Below, piece after piece: positions 1-8,121 of a stretch of 64,000 nt of DNA. The DNA is from an uncultured Erysipelotrichaceae bacterium (GTDB lineage Bacteria; Bacillota_I; Bacilli_A; Erysipelotrichales; Erysipelotrichaceae). The translations under genes and the position numbers were made by a program. The stretch covers positions 1 through 64,000 of the forward strand of contig CALVGN010000024.1 in the NCBI GenBank assembly GCA_944327105.1. Reading direction: 5' to 3'. The notes under the pieces are model-generated. The model ran no database searches. It was not told the DNA's origin and saw only the letters and a program-made list of their open reading frames with translations. Positions within the stretch are counted from its first letter, which is position 1. Every line of letters starts with the position of its first letter.

Positions 1-58
1 CACAGGAAGTGCAGATGACTTTGACCTTGTGGTAATTCGGATGAATGCCCTGTTTCAT
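1..58 (-). CDS. rpmE: Ribosomal protein bL31, N-terminal fragment
   Basis: Only the first 19 codons are inside the window; the gene continues beyond base 1. The peptide begins MKQGIHPNYHKVKVICTSC, which matches the start of bL31, a protein of the large ribosomal subunit. The CTSC pair suggests the zinc-binding (C+) form of the protein. A strong ribosome binding site (AGGGAG in GGAAGGGAGAAAG) precedes the ATG. The gene runs away from the neighbouring secreted-protein gene's 3' end and has its own promoter in the gap. Confidence 0.85.
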   Translation of the reverse strand, partial: MKQGIHPNYHKVKVICTSC

Positions 59-116
59 GTTTCTTTCTCCCTTCCGCCTTGGTCACTTGTTGTGTGTCCA
101 AAGTAAGTGCTTAATG

Positions 117-146
117 ATTATGCCAAAATCAAATTGGTTTTGTAAA
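117..146 (-). promoter_or_regulatory. Probable rpmE promoter
   Basis: On the minus strand TTTACA (141-146) and CATAAT (117-122) are separated by 18 bases and lie about 60 bases upstream of the rpmE start. Good fit to a housekeeping sigma promoter; inferred from sequence only. Confidence 0.55.
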
Positions 147-189
147 GCAGAAACTGATCAACAGCGCGATGAAACATGAAATTTGAAGC

Positions 190-1539
190 TTATTTGTCCG
201 ATGTATTGACCAATTGGAAACCGACTACATTGGGGTGTTCGGTTGCAACTGGTGTTGGTAGTACACATGCATTAGCTTCTTCGCTCCATACCCAGCCTGG
301 TCCCATTGCTTCATCGCAGGTGACTACACCATCGCAATTCAGATCGCCTTTGATATCACAGGAACGATGATCATCGTTTGATGGTTCTGGGGTTGAAGAT
401 GGAGTAGCCGTCGGTTCGATCGTTGGTTCGGGGTTTTCTTCAGCTTTCCACACGGCGTAATAGAACTGATTGGCAGTAGTACTTGTATTTCCGCCTTCCA
501 TAAATACAGTTACATCCGGATAGGTTGCGGTAGCACCTAAGTAGTTCACTTCATTGATCCACCCAAGGAATGTATATGTCACTCCATTTACTTCCTGAGG
601 ATCTGTAGAAAGACTTGGAAGTGGTGCTCCGGCAGTATTCACCAATACTGACAAAGGATTTCCCGCTGTCCATCCATTTAACGAAAGACCAGGTGTTGTC
701 GAGATTAGACGAATGACTGGTAAATGATTGGTATCTTCTTTCGAATTCTTTACCAAATTACCAGTAATAGTATTATCTTGGACAACCAAATTTGTATTAC
801 TACCAACTGTAAATGCAGCACTCAATTGAATAATCCCTCGAGTGTTTTCTTTACCCGCAGCCGCATTTTGATCGATAGTATTGAATTCGTTATTTGTAAT
901 TTCGATGTTGCTACGGTCAGCCGCACCTTCGAAATAGATTGCTCCAGAGCAATTATTGAATTTATTGTTCGAAATAACAGCACTAGCAGGATAAATATCC
1001 TTTAATGCGTATGCATTCCAAACGTTATTAAAAGTACAGTTACTAACTGTAAATGCTCTTGAATTGTCACTAGACGGCTTATTTCCAGCTCCATATGGGC
1101 TGATAATTACAGATTCAAATTGACAGTTTTCTATGATGACATTCCCTGCATTAAGGAACTGAAATTCTGCGTTCCGAACCTGTTCTTTAGTATAAGTGGT
1201 TTCACCTGTATTCCAAGCATCGCTATGTGATGGAATTTCGGCAGCTACATAATGGAAGGTTGTATTTTTAATGACAACCGGTGTTGCTGAGCCTACCGAC
1301 GATCGACTAAAGTCAAACTGATATTGAGCATTTGGAACTTGAACTCGCTGAATTGTAACTTTATTTTCATCAGGAGTCCATTCAACAACCTTGCCTTCTC
1401 CATCAAACTGACCATCGGTCATCAGATCCGTAACAAAATCTTCAAATGAAATGTTTTCAGCTCGAACTTCTGTTGAAAATCCTGTCATCAGACAAACTGC
1501 TAACAATAATGAGCAGCAGATAGAAACTAATTTTCTCAT
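190..1539 (-). CDS. Secreted right-handed beta-helix-like surface protein
   Basis: 449 residues from MRKLVS. This start is chosen because AAAGGAGAAAG lies just upstream; the longer reading frame begins inside a terminator hairpin. Residues 1-27 form a typical Sec signal peptide ending near VRA-EN. The body has repeated short segments of the type NxFNN, VIENCQFES, VSNCTFNNV and ISNNKFNNC, as in parallel beta-helix (pectate-lyase-like) proteins. The C-terminal part is a Pro/Thr linker followed by a Cys- and Asp-rich motif (GDLNCDGVVTCDEAMG, then GWVWSEEANACV), and it ends NTSDK with no LPXTG or membrane anchor. Likely exported or cell-surface; the ligand or substrate is unknown. The leader carries a GCTT repeat and a hairpin (separate entries). 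No copies of the TGGTNNNACCA motif. Confidence 0.7.
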   Translation of the reverse strand: MRKLVSICCSLLLAVCLMTGFSTEVRAENISFEDFVTDLMTDGQFDGEGKVVEWTPDENKVTIQRVQVPNAQYQFDFSRSSVGSATPVVIKNTTFHYVAAEIPSHSDAWNTGETTYTKEQVRNAEFQFLNAGNVIIENCQFESVIISPYGAGNKPSSDNSRAFTVSNCTFNNVWNAYALKDIYPASAVISNNKFNNCSGAIYFEGAADRSNIEITNNEFNTIDQNAAAGKENTRGIIQLSAAFTVGSNTNLVVQDNTITGNLVKNSKEDTNHLPVIRLISTTPGLSLNGWTAGNPLSVLVNTAGAPLPSLSTDPQEVNGVTYTFLGWINEVNYLGATATYPDVTVFMEGGNTSTTANQFYYAVWKAEENPEPTIEPTATPSSTPEPSNDDHRSCDIKGDLNCDGVVTCDEAMGPGWVWSEEANACVLPTPVATEHPNVVGFQLVNTSDK

Positions 1540-1567
1540 ACTTTCTCCTTTCTCAAGACAACAAAAA

Positions 1568-1595
1568 AGCATCAGTGTCTCAAAACACTAATGCT
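1568..1595 (-). terminator. Intrinsic terminator or attenuator directly ahead of the secreted-protein gene
   Basis: On the minus strand the arms AGCATTAGTG and CACTGATGCT (one G-T pair, 8-base loop) are followed at once by TTTTTTG. Only about 28 bases separate it from the start codon at 1539, too few for a separate promoter to fit comfortably. It may simply end murA transcription or act as a leader attenuator. Confidence 0.7.
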
Positions 1596-1642
1596 CACTC
1601 AAAGATATTAATCGTTTGAAACAATTAACTAAGCCATAGTTA

Positions 1643-1689
<47 letters not shown>

Positions 1690-1802
1690 AGCGTGCGGCA
1701 TTTTCGATTTTGCTGTCAAGCACTTTTTCTATCACGATTGCTATTTTAGCATCGCTTTCATACAGAAACTTATAGAAATCAAAACATTCATGAAAAAGGT
1801 TT

Positions 1803-3071
1803 CTATTCCAATGTTGCTTTGGTGATTTTTGCACCCAATGCACTCAGTTTTTCAACGATATGTTCATAACCACGATAGATATGGTGCACACCACGGATAG
1901 TCGTCGTACCTTGAGCCATCAGACCGGCAATGACTAAACCAGCTCCACATCTTAGATCCGTGGCTGTGACCAATTCACCATATAACGGTGTTGGACCATT
2001 GATAGTGGCTTTACCAGTATCCACACTGATATCCGCACCCATGCGGGTAAGTTCGGTACAATTTTTGAATCGTTCAGGATAGATGGTATCCACCACAGTG
2101 GATATACCTTCCGCCTGGGTCAATAAAGAAGTTAACGGTTGTTGCAGATCCGTAGCTAAACCCGGATAAACCAATGTTTTGATATCCACCGGCAAATACC
2201 GTTCAGTTTTACGGATTGTGATACTATCCACATCCGGGTCGATGTTGACACCCATATCTTCCAATTTGCTTAACAATGCTTCGATATGTGTGGGGATCAC
2301 GTTGGTGATCTTCATGCAATCCGCGGCAGCTGCCGCCATGATGATATAGGTACCGGCTTCGATGCGATCAGGGATCACTTCATGGGTACAGCCGCCCATC
2401 TCATCGACGGAGACACCATCGATGGTGATGACGCTTGTCCCCATGCCGCGGATCTTAGCACCCATTTTATTGAGCATGTTGGCCACATCGATGATTTCGG
2501 GTTCTTTGGCGGCATTTTCAATAGTGGTTCGACCAATGGCATGCACGGCCGCCATCATGATATTGATAGTGGCACCAACGGATGCAAAATTTAAATAAAT
2601 TTTGCATCCGATCAATTGATCGCTTTTTAACGTATAGTACCCTTTTTCATATTCGATGGTTGCACCAAGGGCTTCAAAGCCTTTTAAATGAATATCAAAA
2701 GGACGTGGTCCAAGGTCACACCCACCCGGCATCTTGATCTTACAATAGCCATATTTACCAAGTAAAGATCCCATGAAATAATAGGATGCTCTTAATTTGG
2801 ATACGGCACGATGTTCCAATGTGGTGTTTTTCATCGTGGAGGTATCCAATACATAGGAATCGCGGGTATTTTTAATGACTGTTACACCTAATTCCTTTAA
2901 TAATGTTTCCAATGATTTGACATCTTCGATATCCGGGACACCGTGGATGGTGACCACACCATTGCCTAAAATGGCTGCCGGCATCAATGCCACAACGGCA
3001 TTTTTAGCACCGGATATTCTCACTTCACCATTGAGGCGGTGACCACCTTCAATTTGAATGACTTCTTCCAT
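1803..3071 (-). CDS. murA: UDP-N-acetylglucosamine 1-carboxyvinyltransferase
   Basis: 422 residues, the usual MurA length. It transfers enolpyruvate from PEP to UDP-GlcNAc, the first committed step of peptidoglycan synthesis in the cytoplasm. Visible signatures are the N-terminal GAKNAVVALMPA with the conserved Lys23, and the loop PGGCDLGPRP with Cys118, the residue alkylated by fosfomycin in this family. The C-terminal half repeats the inside-out alpha/beta fold (TDLQQPLTSLL, DLRCGAGLVIAGLMA). The start codon follows the stop of the HAD gene by 3 bases, so the two are co-transcribed. Two copies of the TGGTNNNACCA motif lie inside it (2525, 2657). Whether this is the MurA or MurZ paralogue cannot be told here. 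Confidence 0.95.
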   Translation of the reverse strand: MEEVIQIEGGHRLNGEVRISGAKNAVVALMPAAILGNGVVTIHGVPDIEDVKSLETLLKELGVTVIKNTRDSYVLDTSTMKNTTLEHRAVSKLRASYYFMGSLLGKYGYCKIKMPGGCDLGPRPFDIHLKGFEALGATIEYEKGYYTLKSDQLIGCKIYLNFASVGATINIMMAAVHAIGRTTIENAAKEPEIIDVANMLNKMGAKIRGMGTSVITIDGVSVDEMGGCTHEVIPDRIEAGTYIIMAAAAADCMKITNVIPTHIEALLSKLEDMGVNIDPDVDSITIRKTERYLPVDIKTLVYPGLATDLQQPLTSLLTQAEGISTVVDTIYPERFKNCTELTRMGADISVDTGKATINGPTPLYGELVTATDLRCGAGLVIAGLMAQGTTTIRGVHHIYRGYEHIVEKLSALGAKITKATLE

Positions 3072-3074
3072 GCT

Positions 3075-3707
3075 CTACTTTACCCAATCCATTACTTCTA
3101 TCATATCATTGATTAAACCATCCGCTTTTGTTGTATCTAGATTAAGCAGTGGATCCACCAAAGCTACAGTGGTCATACCAGCGGCTTTGCCTGCGGCAAT
3201 GCCGATCGGTGAATCTTCCACGACCAGACATTGCGATGGTTCGACCATCAGCTTTCCTGCAGCCTGTAGATAAATCATCGGATCCGGTTTGGATGCTTTC
3301 AATTCATCCCCGGAGACATAATAATGAACATAATCATCAAAATGTGTTTGTTTTAGAATCAACTTAAGATCCCTTACCGGCGAAGAAGTGCAGATCGCCA
3401 TTTTGACATCCATCGCTTTTAGCTGTTTGAGCAATGCATACACATTTGGTTTGACCAATTGTGCAAATGGTAATGGATGCTCGTGAAAATAATCTTCATT
3501 GCGTTTGAGTGTCGTTTCATAACTTTCATTTGTATAGCGCATCAATATTTCGATGGTACGTTGATAAGTGGTTCCGATCATGGGAATCAAATCTTTGATC
3601 TCAACCAAGATTCGCATTTGGTTCAACCACTCAACGGTTCCTTGCAGATAGTACCGTTCAGAATCGATCAAAACCCCATCACAATCAAACAACACTGCTT
3701 TTTTCAT
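3075..3707 (-). CDS. HAD-superfamily phosphatase, beta-phosphoglucomutase-like
   Basis: 210 residues from MKKAVLF; a start 14 codons earlier is possible, but the catalytic DCDGVLIDS motif normally lies within the first 15 residues. Later motifs are ICTSSP (motif II), a conserved Lys in ASKPDPMIY (motif III) and VVEDSPIGIAAGKAAGM (motif IV), with a helical cap between, as in subfamily IA phosphatases and phosphomutases. Substrate unknown. No clear ribosome binding site; CATAAT lies 12 bases upstream of the ATG. It is the first gene of a two-gene unit with murA. Three copies of the TGGTNNNACCA motif (3170, 3237, 3447) and a fourth at 3619 lie in the gene. Confidence 0.8.
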   Translation of the reverse strand: MKKAVLFDCDGVLIDSERYYLQGTVEWLNQMRILVEIKDLIPMIGTTYQRTIEILMRYTNESYETTLKRNEDYFHEHPLPFAQLVKPNVYALLKQLKAMDVKMAICTSSPVRDLKLILKQTHFDDYVHYYVSGDELKASKPDPMIYLQAAGKLMVEPSQCLVVEDSPIGIAAGKAAGMTTVALVDPLLNLDTTKADGLINDMIEVMDWVK

Positions 3708-3810
3708 AAAACGTGAACGATTATGCCACAATCCATAAAGAAATACCATGCATTTCGAGCATCGAAATGCATGGGTTCAAAGGGTGGAGGGAATCGTGGT
3801 TCAACCAAGA

Positions 3811-4329
3811 TCAGCAGTACATCACATCCATCTGACAATTGCGCATGGCTTGTAATGCAGTTTGATGACTTTCAACGCTAACTCCAGCACATAAATCTTC
3901 CAAAATGACAATGCGGGCCTGAGGATTGAAGGCTTTGACCAGCATGGCATTGGAAATCACACAGATATCGGTACAGACACCACAGAACGTGATCTCATCA
4001 TAACCGATACAATATTGAGCTAACTCGATCGAACCAAATGTGGGTTTTTCAAACTTTTTGCATTCTTTTAATACGGATTGCAATGGTTCAATCAACTGCC
4101 ATCCATCACTATTTTGAATGCAATGCTCAACCGGAAGCCGTTTCCCTTCTTGAGTGGAAAGATAAGTCGAGTCATGCGTATCCATGGTGTAAACCACTTC
4201 ATTCCCTTGGTCCAACCATGCGATGACATAATCCACAAGTGACCCAACCATTTTTTGTGCTTCAAAATTCGCCAATGCCCCATCGACAAAATCCTTTTGC
4301 ATATCCACCACAACCAATAATTTCTTCAT
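3811..4329 (-). CDS. pncA: Nicotinamidase (isochorismatase family)
   Basis: 172 residues. It hydrolyses nicotinamide to nicotinate for NAD salvage. The catalytic triad of the family is visible: Asp9 (VVDMQKDF), Lys95 (KFEKPTFGS) and Cys119 (FCGVCTDICV). The metal-binding set Asp50, His52 and His69 (TMDTHDS, LPVEHC) is typical of nicotinamidases rather than other isochorismatase-fold hydrolases. AAGGAGCG precedes the ATG. It appears monocistronic: the aldolase terminator lies upstream and the gene ends before the HAD gene's upstream region. Confidence 0.85.
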   Translation of the reverse strand: MKKLLVVVDMQKDFVDGALANFEAQKMVGSLVDYVIAWLDQGNEVVYTMDTHDSTYLSTQEGKRLPVEHCIQNSDGWQLIEPLQSVLKECKKFEKPTFGSIELAQYCIGYDEITFCGVCTDICVISNAMLVKAFNPQARIVILEDLCAGVSVESHQTALQAMRNCQMDVMYC

Positions 4330-4367
4330 AATTCGCTCCTTGTGATACCACCATTATATAAAAAGAA

Positions 4368-4397
4368 CGGATGCGTGCGAATAAACGCACGCATCCG
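4368..4397 (-). terminator. Terminator of the aldolase gene
   Basis: Perfect 12-bp stem (4368-4379 with 4386-4397, 6-base loop) followed on the minus strand by TTCTTTTTATA. The T-rich tail also holds a TATAAT that may serve as the pncA -10 box. Confidence 0.85.
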
Positions 4398-4432
4398 TAG
4401 TGCAGGATAAAACGTTAATGCGTCAAAACCAA

Positions 4433-5302
4433 TTATTCCGCTTTGCCGTAGGAACCGAATTCCTTGATCATGGCAGTGCACTTGTCAACGATTGCGTTGA
4501 AGCCCGGAGCGAGCAGTTTACGCGGATCATAGCCTTTGCCTTCCAGATCTTTGCCAGCTTCGATGTACTTACGTGTCGCATCAGCGAAAACCAGCTGCAA
4601 TTCGGTATTGACGTTGATCTTGCTTACGCCCATGGAAATGGCTTTCGCAATCTGATCAGCCGGGATACCGGAACCGCCATGCAGAACCAAAGGAATACCA
4701 TTGGTGACTTTGGAGATTTCTTCGAGTACTTCGAAGTTCAATCCCTTCCAGTCAGCCGGATATTTGCCATGGATGTTACCGATGCCGCAAGCCAAGAAGT
4801 CCACACCTAAACCGGCAACTTCAGCGCATTCTTTCGGATCAGCAACTTCACCATTGCTGGTCACACCATCTTCGGTACCACCGATACCACCAACTTCACA
4901 TTCAACGGAAACACCTTTGGAATGAGCCAATGCAATGATTTCCTTGCTCTTTTCGATGTTTTCATCGATCGGATAGTGGGAACCATCAAACATGACGGAA
5001 GTGAATCCCGCTTCGATGCAGGCTTTGGCACCATCAAATGATCCATGGTCCAGATGCAATGCGACCGGAACGGTCACGCCCAAGAAGTCATGGACCTCTT
5101 TGACCATTGCAACAACAGTCTTGTAACCGCACATATATTTGCCGGCGCCTTCAGAAACACCCAGCATGACCGGGGAATTGCAGGCCTGAGCTGCGGTCAG
5201 AATTGCTTTTGTCCATTCCAAGTTGTTGATATTGAACGCGGGAACGGCATAATGGCCTTCGCGTGCTTTTTTCAACATCTCGGTAGCACTAACTAATGTC
5301 AT
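4433..5302 (-). CDS. fba: Class II fructose-bisphosphate aldolase
   Basis: 289 residues. It cleaves fructose 1,6-bisphosphate to dihydroxyacetone phosphate and glyceraldehyde 3-phosphate in glycolysis. Zinc ligands and active-site segments are seen in VALHLDHGSFD, ECEVGGIGG, GNIHGKYP, VLHGGSGIP and INVNTELQ. Two in-frame ATGs lie 6 bases apart; the second (5302) is preferred because AGGAGG is 8 bases from it and only 2 from the first. A TATAAT (5330-5335 complement) lies a short way upstream, and a strong terminator follows. No TGGTNNNACCA motif is found in this gene, as would fit constraint on a highly expressed gene. Confidence 0.95.
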   Translation of the reverse strand: MTLVSATEMLKKAREGHYAVPAFNINNLEWTKAILTAAQACNSPVMLGVSEGAGKYMCGYKTVVAMVKEVHDFLGVTVPVALHLDHGSFDGAKACIEAGFTSVMFDGSHYPIDENIEKSKEIIALAHSKGVSVECEVGGIGGTEDGVTSNGEVADPKECAEVAGLGVDFLACGIGNIHGKYPADWKGLNFEVLEEISKVTNGIPLVLHGGSGIPADQIAKAISMGVSKINVNTELQLVFADATRKYIEAGKDLEGKGYDPRKLLAPGFNAIVDKCTAMIKEFGSYGKAE

Positions 5303-5400
5303 TGTCATATCCTCCTATTAGTTACTTTCATTATACATTCTTTATAGTCGATGGTTTTAAGATTTTTGATGGTATGACCACAGGAATAAGTCTAAAGTGC

Positions 5401-5448
5401 CAAAAACCGAAGCCACGTTAGCGAGCAAGGAGAAGGCTTCGGTTTTTG
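5401..5448. repeat. Perfect 14-bp inverted repeat in the fba upstream gap
   Basis: CAAAAACCGAAGCC (5401-5414) pairs perfectly with 5435-5448 around a 20-base loop; the arms end in A5/T5 runs, so it could end transcription in either direction. The 5309-5635 gap has no gene. It also holds a second hairpin (ATGATTTC/GAAATCAT, 5475-5494) and two copies of the TGGTNNNACCA motif (5370, 5589). Confidence 0.7.
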
Positions 5449-5635
5449 ACAGTAAAAGAAGATAAATCAAATGAATGATTTCCTGGGAAATCATGGTTCA
5501 GTTAGAGTTAAATTAATCTAACTAATGTCATTATACAGTCCAATTTTTCGTTGTCAACCACCAAATTTGAATGATTCATGTCACTGAATGGTTCGACCAT
5601 CGTGATAAAATAAAATTAAGAAAAGGAGCGTTTCA

Positions 5636-6171
5636 ATGATGAATAATGCTGTACTTGAAATTCTGAAAACCCGCCGTTCCTGTCGTGCATTCACCGATGA
5701 ATTAGTGGATGATACTACTTCAATGCCATTGTCGAAGCCGGCAGTTATGCACCCAGTGCCATGGGAAAACAGCCCAGTCAGGTCGTGGTTGTCAACAACG
5801 CCGAACTGATGAAAACATTATCCACCATGAATGCCAACGTGATGAATGCCACCAACGATCCTTTCTATGGTGCACACCAGGCCATCATCGTCTTTACCGA
5901 CAGTGCCGTCTCCCCCAACAATTGGCGTCAGGATGGCGCATTGGTGATGGGCAATCTGATGAATGCCGCGGCAGCGTTAGGTATCGGAGCATGCTGGATC
6001 AACCGTGCGTATGAAATGTTTGCCACCCCTGAAGGTGTCGAATTGAAAAAATCATGGGGATTGCCGGAGAGTGCCAACGGTGTGGCTGTATGCATTATCG
6101 GTCATCCAAAAAACACTGCAACCGGTGAAGGTAAACCGCGTCGTGATGATTTTGTCATCACCATTCGCTAA
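5636..6171 (+). pseudogene. Nitroreductase, broken by a one-base frameshift
   Basis: The reading frame begins at 5636 after AAGGAGCG with MMNNAVLEILKTRRSCRAFTDE, a classic nitroreductase start. After LVDDTT (about 5715-5722) the frame is lost; the next stretch, NAIVEAGSYAPSAMGKQPSQ, continues one frame over to the stop at 6171 and ends IIGHPKNTATGEGKPRR. Loss of a single base near 5719 explains this. The rest of the family (FMN-binding NCS2-free reductases of about 170-180 residues) is intact: SPNNWRQDGALVMGNLMNAAAALGIGACWI. It could be a true mutation or an assembly error. A second, intact nitroreductase-like gene lies at 20152-20886. Confidence 0.8.
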
Positions 6172-6194
6172 TCTGGTCCAACCATAAGAAAATA

Positions 6195-6217
6195 CGGTCG
6201 ATGCACTGCATCGACCG
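6195..6217 (+). terminator. Terminator after the nitroreductase
   Basis: Stem CGGTCGATG/CATCGACCG with a 5-base loop, followed by ATCGTTTTAT on the plus strand. It also separates the gene from the oppositely oriented tRNA. Confidence 0.6.
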
Positions 6218-6229
6218 ATCGTTTTATAA

Positions 6230-6305
6230 TGGCTGCCCCACCAGGATTCGAACCTGGGAAATGACTGGTTCAGAGCCAGTTGCCTTACCGCTTGGCTATG
6301 GGGCA
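6230..6305 (-). tRNA. tRNA-Gln (CTG anticodon)
   Basis: 76 bases including an encoded CCA end. Acceptor arms TGCCCCA/TGGGGCA pair fully; the T arm contains GGTTCGAATCC; the anticodon loop is CTCTGAA, giving anticodon CTG (codon CAG). A likely promoter (TTGATT, 17 bases, TACACT; 6325-6353 on the minus strand) lies back to back with the acylphosphatase promoter. A second tRNA-Gln with anticodon TTG is at 47095-47170. Confidence 0.92.
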
Positions 6306-6356
6306 ATTTCATGTAACGGTCACTAGTGTAAAGCAATTCCATGATAAAATCAATAC

Positions 6357-6635
6357 ATGAAAAATACGAAACGCTATTTGGTCATCCTCTCTGGCAGGGT
6401 GCAGGGTGTAGGCTGCCGTTACTTTGTTTACCGTCTGGCACATGAATACGGATTGACCGGAATGGTCAAAAATCTTGAAAACGGAAATGTGGAGATCCAG
6501 GCACAAGGTGATGAAACCATTTTGGATCAATTTGTCCATCACGTAATTCAGGGTGATCGATTTATCCGAGTCGACAATTACTCATGCAAATCGATTCCTT
6601 TGAAAGAAGAAAACAGTTTTGGATACGGCAATTAA
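6357..6635 (+). CDS. acyP: Acylphosphatase
   Basis: 92 residues, the normal length for this small enzyme, which hydrolyses acyl phosphates in the cytoplasm. The catalytic Arg lies in SGRVQGVGCRYFV and the catalytic Asn in VKNLENGNVEIQAQG. No ribosome binding site is present; TAAAAT (6345-6350) ends 6 bases before the ATG, so the transcript may be leaderless. It converges on the RNA methyltransferase operon and shares a terminator with it. Confidence 0.9.
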   Translation: MKNTKRYLVILSGRVQGVGCRYFVYRLAHEYGLTGMVKNLENGNVEIQAQGDETILDQFVHHVIQGDRFIRVDNYSCKSIPLKEENSFGYGN

Positions 6636-6640
6636 CACAC

Positions 6641-6667
6641 AAACGGGTCAGTGAGACTGACCCGTTT
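6641..6667. terminator. Shared bidirectional terminator
   Basis: Perfect 12-bp stem AAACGGGTCAGT/ACTGACCCGTTT with a 3-base loop, followed by GTTGTTG on the plus strand. It ends acyP and overlaps the stop codon (6648) of the convergent methyltransferase gene. Confidence 0.8.
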
Positions 6668-7400
6668 GTTGTTGATAAACCATATACATCATGATGGAAG
6701 CAGCAACAGAAACATTCAGGGATTCAAAGGTGGCCATTTCGATTTTGACGATATGGTCAGCACCATGGATAGCTTCCATGGTCAAACCATTGCCTTCATT
6801 GCCCATCACGATGGCACATTTGGATTCAAATGATATCGAAGATAAAGAAGATGCATTGGTCAATGCAGTAGCGTAAATGGTATAACCATTAACCTTCAAT
6901 TGCTGATAAATCGATTCAAGATCATGGGAAGTGATGTAATTGATTTTAAACAGAGCACCTTGAGTGGATCGAACCACTTTATCATTGGTATGATCCACAC
7001 AATCAACAGCGATGATAGTATTGAAACCAAAGCTTAATGCGGAACGGATAATGGTGCCTAGATTGCCAGGATCTTGAATGTGTTCAAGGATAAGGATTTG
7101 GTCATGCCATGGTTGGACCATCGGTAACGTGGCAATACCAACGCACTCACTTTTACTTTCCGTCGCACATAAAGCTGTGATGATCGAACGTGAAACCACG
7201 ATTTTATTCAAATAGTCAAGACCACCCGTATAATGATCGGATACGATCAATGTATCCAGACATTTGGCATCCATGGCTTCCTGGATCAGATGTTCCCCTT
7301 CGATCAGAAATGTACCAGTTTGCAACCGGTATTTTTTCTGCTTGAGTTTAAGCCATTGTTTTACTTTGGGATTGGTCAGTGAAACGATCATTTCATTCAT
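6648..7400 (-). CDS. TrmH/SpoU-family RNA 2'-O-methyltransferase
   Basis: 250 residues from MNEMIVSLTNPKVKQW. The frame is open further upstream, but AAAGGA sits 11 bases before this ATG and the start overlaps the previous gene's stop by 8 bases. The N-terminal part (TNPKVKQWLKLKQKKYR...FLIEGEHL) is the SpoU substrate-binding domain. The C-terminal SPOUT domain has LEHIQDPGNLGTIIRSALSFG, VMGNEGNGL and IEMATFESLNVSVAASIMMY, the three conserved SpoU motifs that form the trefoil knot and bind S-adenosylmethionine. It probably methylates ribose in rRNA; the exact site is unknown. Last gene of the RNA-modification operon. Confidence 0.85.
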   Translation of the reverse strand: MNEMIVSLTNPKVKQWLKLKQKKYRLQTGTFLIEGEHLIQEAMDAKCLDTLIVSDHYTGGLDYLNKIVVSRSIITALCATESKSECVGIATLPMVQPWHDQILILEHIQDPGNLGTIIRSALSFGFNTIIAVDCVDHTNDKVVRSTQGALFKINYITSHDLESIYQQLKVNGYTIYATALTNASSLSSISFESKCAIVMGNEGNGLTMEAIHGADHIVKIEMATFESLNVSVAASIMMYMVYQQQTGQSH

Positions 7401-8121
7401 GGTCAAGACCATCCTTTCTGCTGCGCATCCATTCATACCCCAATACTGCAATGGCACTGGATGCATTCAATGCATTGCGAAATCCATTGGCATACGGAAT
7501 ATAGATCCTTTGATCCACCAATGCCATCACACTGCTGCTCAGTCCGCGCATCTCTCCGCCAACGGCCAGTAGCACAGGGTTGGGCCACGTATAATCCATT
7601 AAAGAAATACTGTTGGAGCGATGCGCAGCGACCATGGTAAAACCATGGGATTTAATGGTGGTAATGGTTTCAACCAAGTCGTCGGAAAAGATCAGACTGA
7701 TCTTTTCCGATGCACCGGCACTGCTTTTGATGATCTGGGGTGTCGCATTATCCCAATTGCGCAATGGTAAGACCACTGCATCAAACCCAAAAGAATAAAG
7801 GGAGCGGATACAATACCCCAAATTGAAGGGATCTTCGATCCCTTCCAATAGGGCGATCGCGTTTGGTTGAACCAAATCATTCAGTGTTTCTCGCTTTCTT
7901 GAACCACAGCTTAATGCAATCCCACCGTTGGTTTTACCCGGCGCGATTCCACGGAAGGATGATTCATCCAAAATTTCAATGGTTACACCATGTACGATTG
8001 CGATCCTTCGGATATATGCAATATCTTTGCTGGATTTTCCTTTTTTGATATATAACGTTTCTGCTTTCCGTTTATTGCCTTCCAACACTGCTTTGACGGA
8101 AACATTGCCTTCAACGATCAC
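7393..8121 (-). CDS. TrmH/SpoU-family RNA methyltransferase, RlmB-like
   Basis: 242 residues with a GTG start that overlaps the TGA of the upstream gene (GTGA). N-terminal EGNVSVKAVLEGNKRKAETLYIKKG resembles the RlmB/TrmH substrate-binding domain. The SPOUT motifs are LLEGIEDPFNLGYCIRSLYSFG, LAVGGEMRGLS and IYIPYANGFRNALNASSAIAVL. The last motif reads NALNASSA where most family members have SLNVSVA, so activity should be confirmed. It is co-translated with its neighbours. Two different SpoU enzymes in one operon suggest modification of two sites or a partnership. Confidence 0.82.
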   Translation of the reverse strand: MIVEGNVSVKAVLEGNKRKAETLYIKKGKSSKDIAYIRRIAIVHGVTIEILDESSFRGIAPGKTNGGIALSCGSRKRETLNDLVQPNAIALLEGIEDPFNLGYCIRSLYSFGFDAVVLPLRNWDNATPQIIKSSAGASEKISLIFSDDLVETITTIKSHGFTMVAAHRSNSISLMDYTWPNPVLLAVGGEMRGLSSSVMALVDQRIYIPYANGFRNALNASSAIAVLGYEWMRSRKDGLDHE

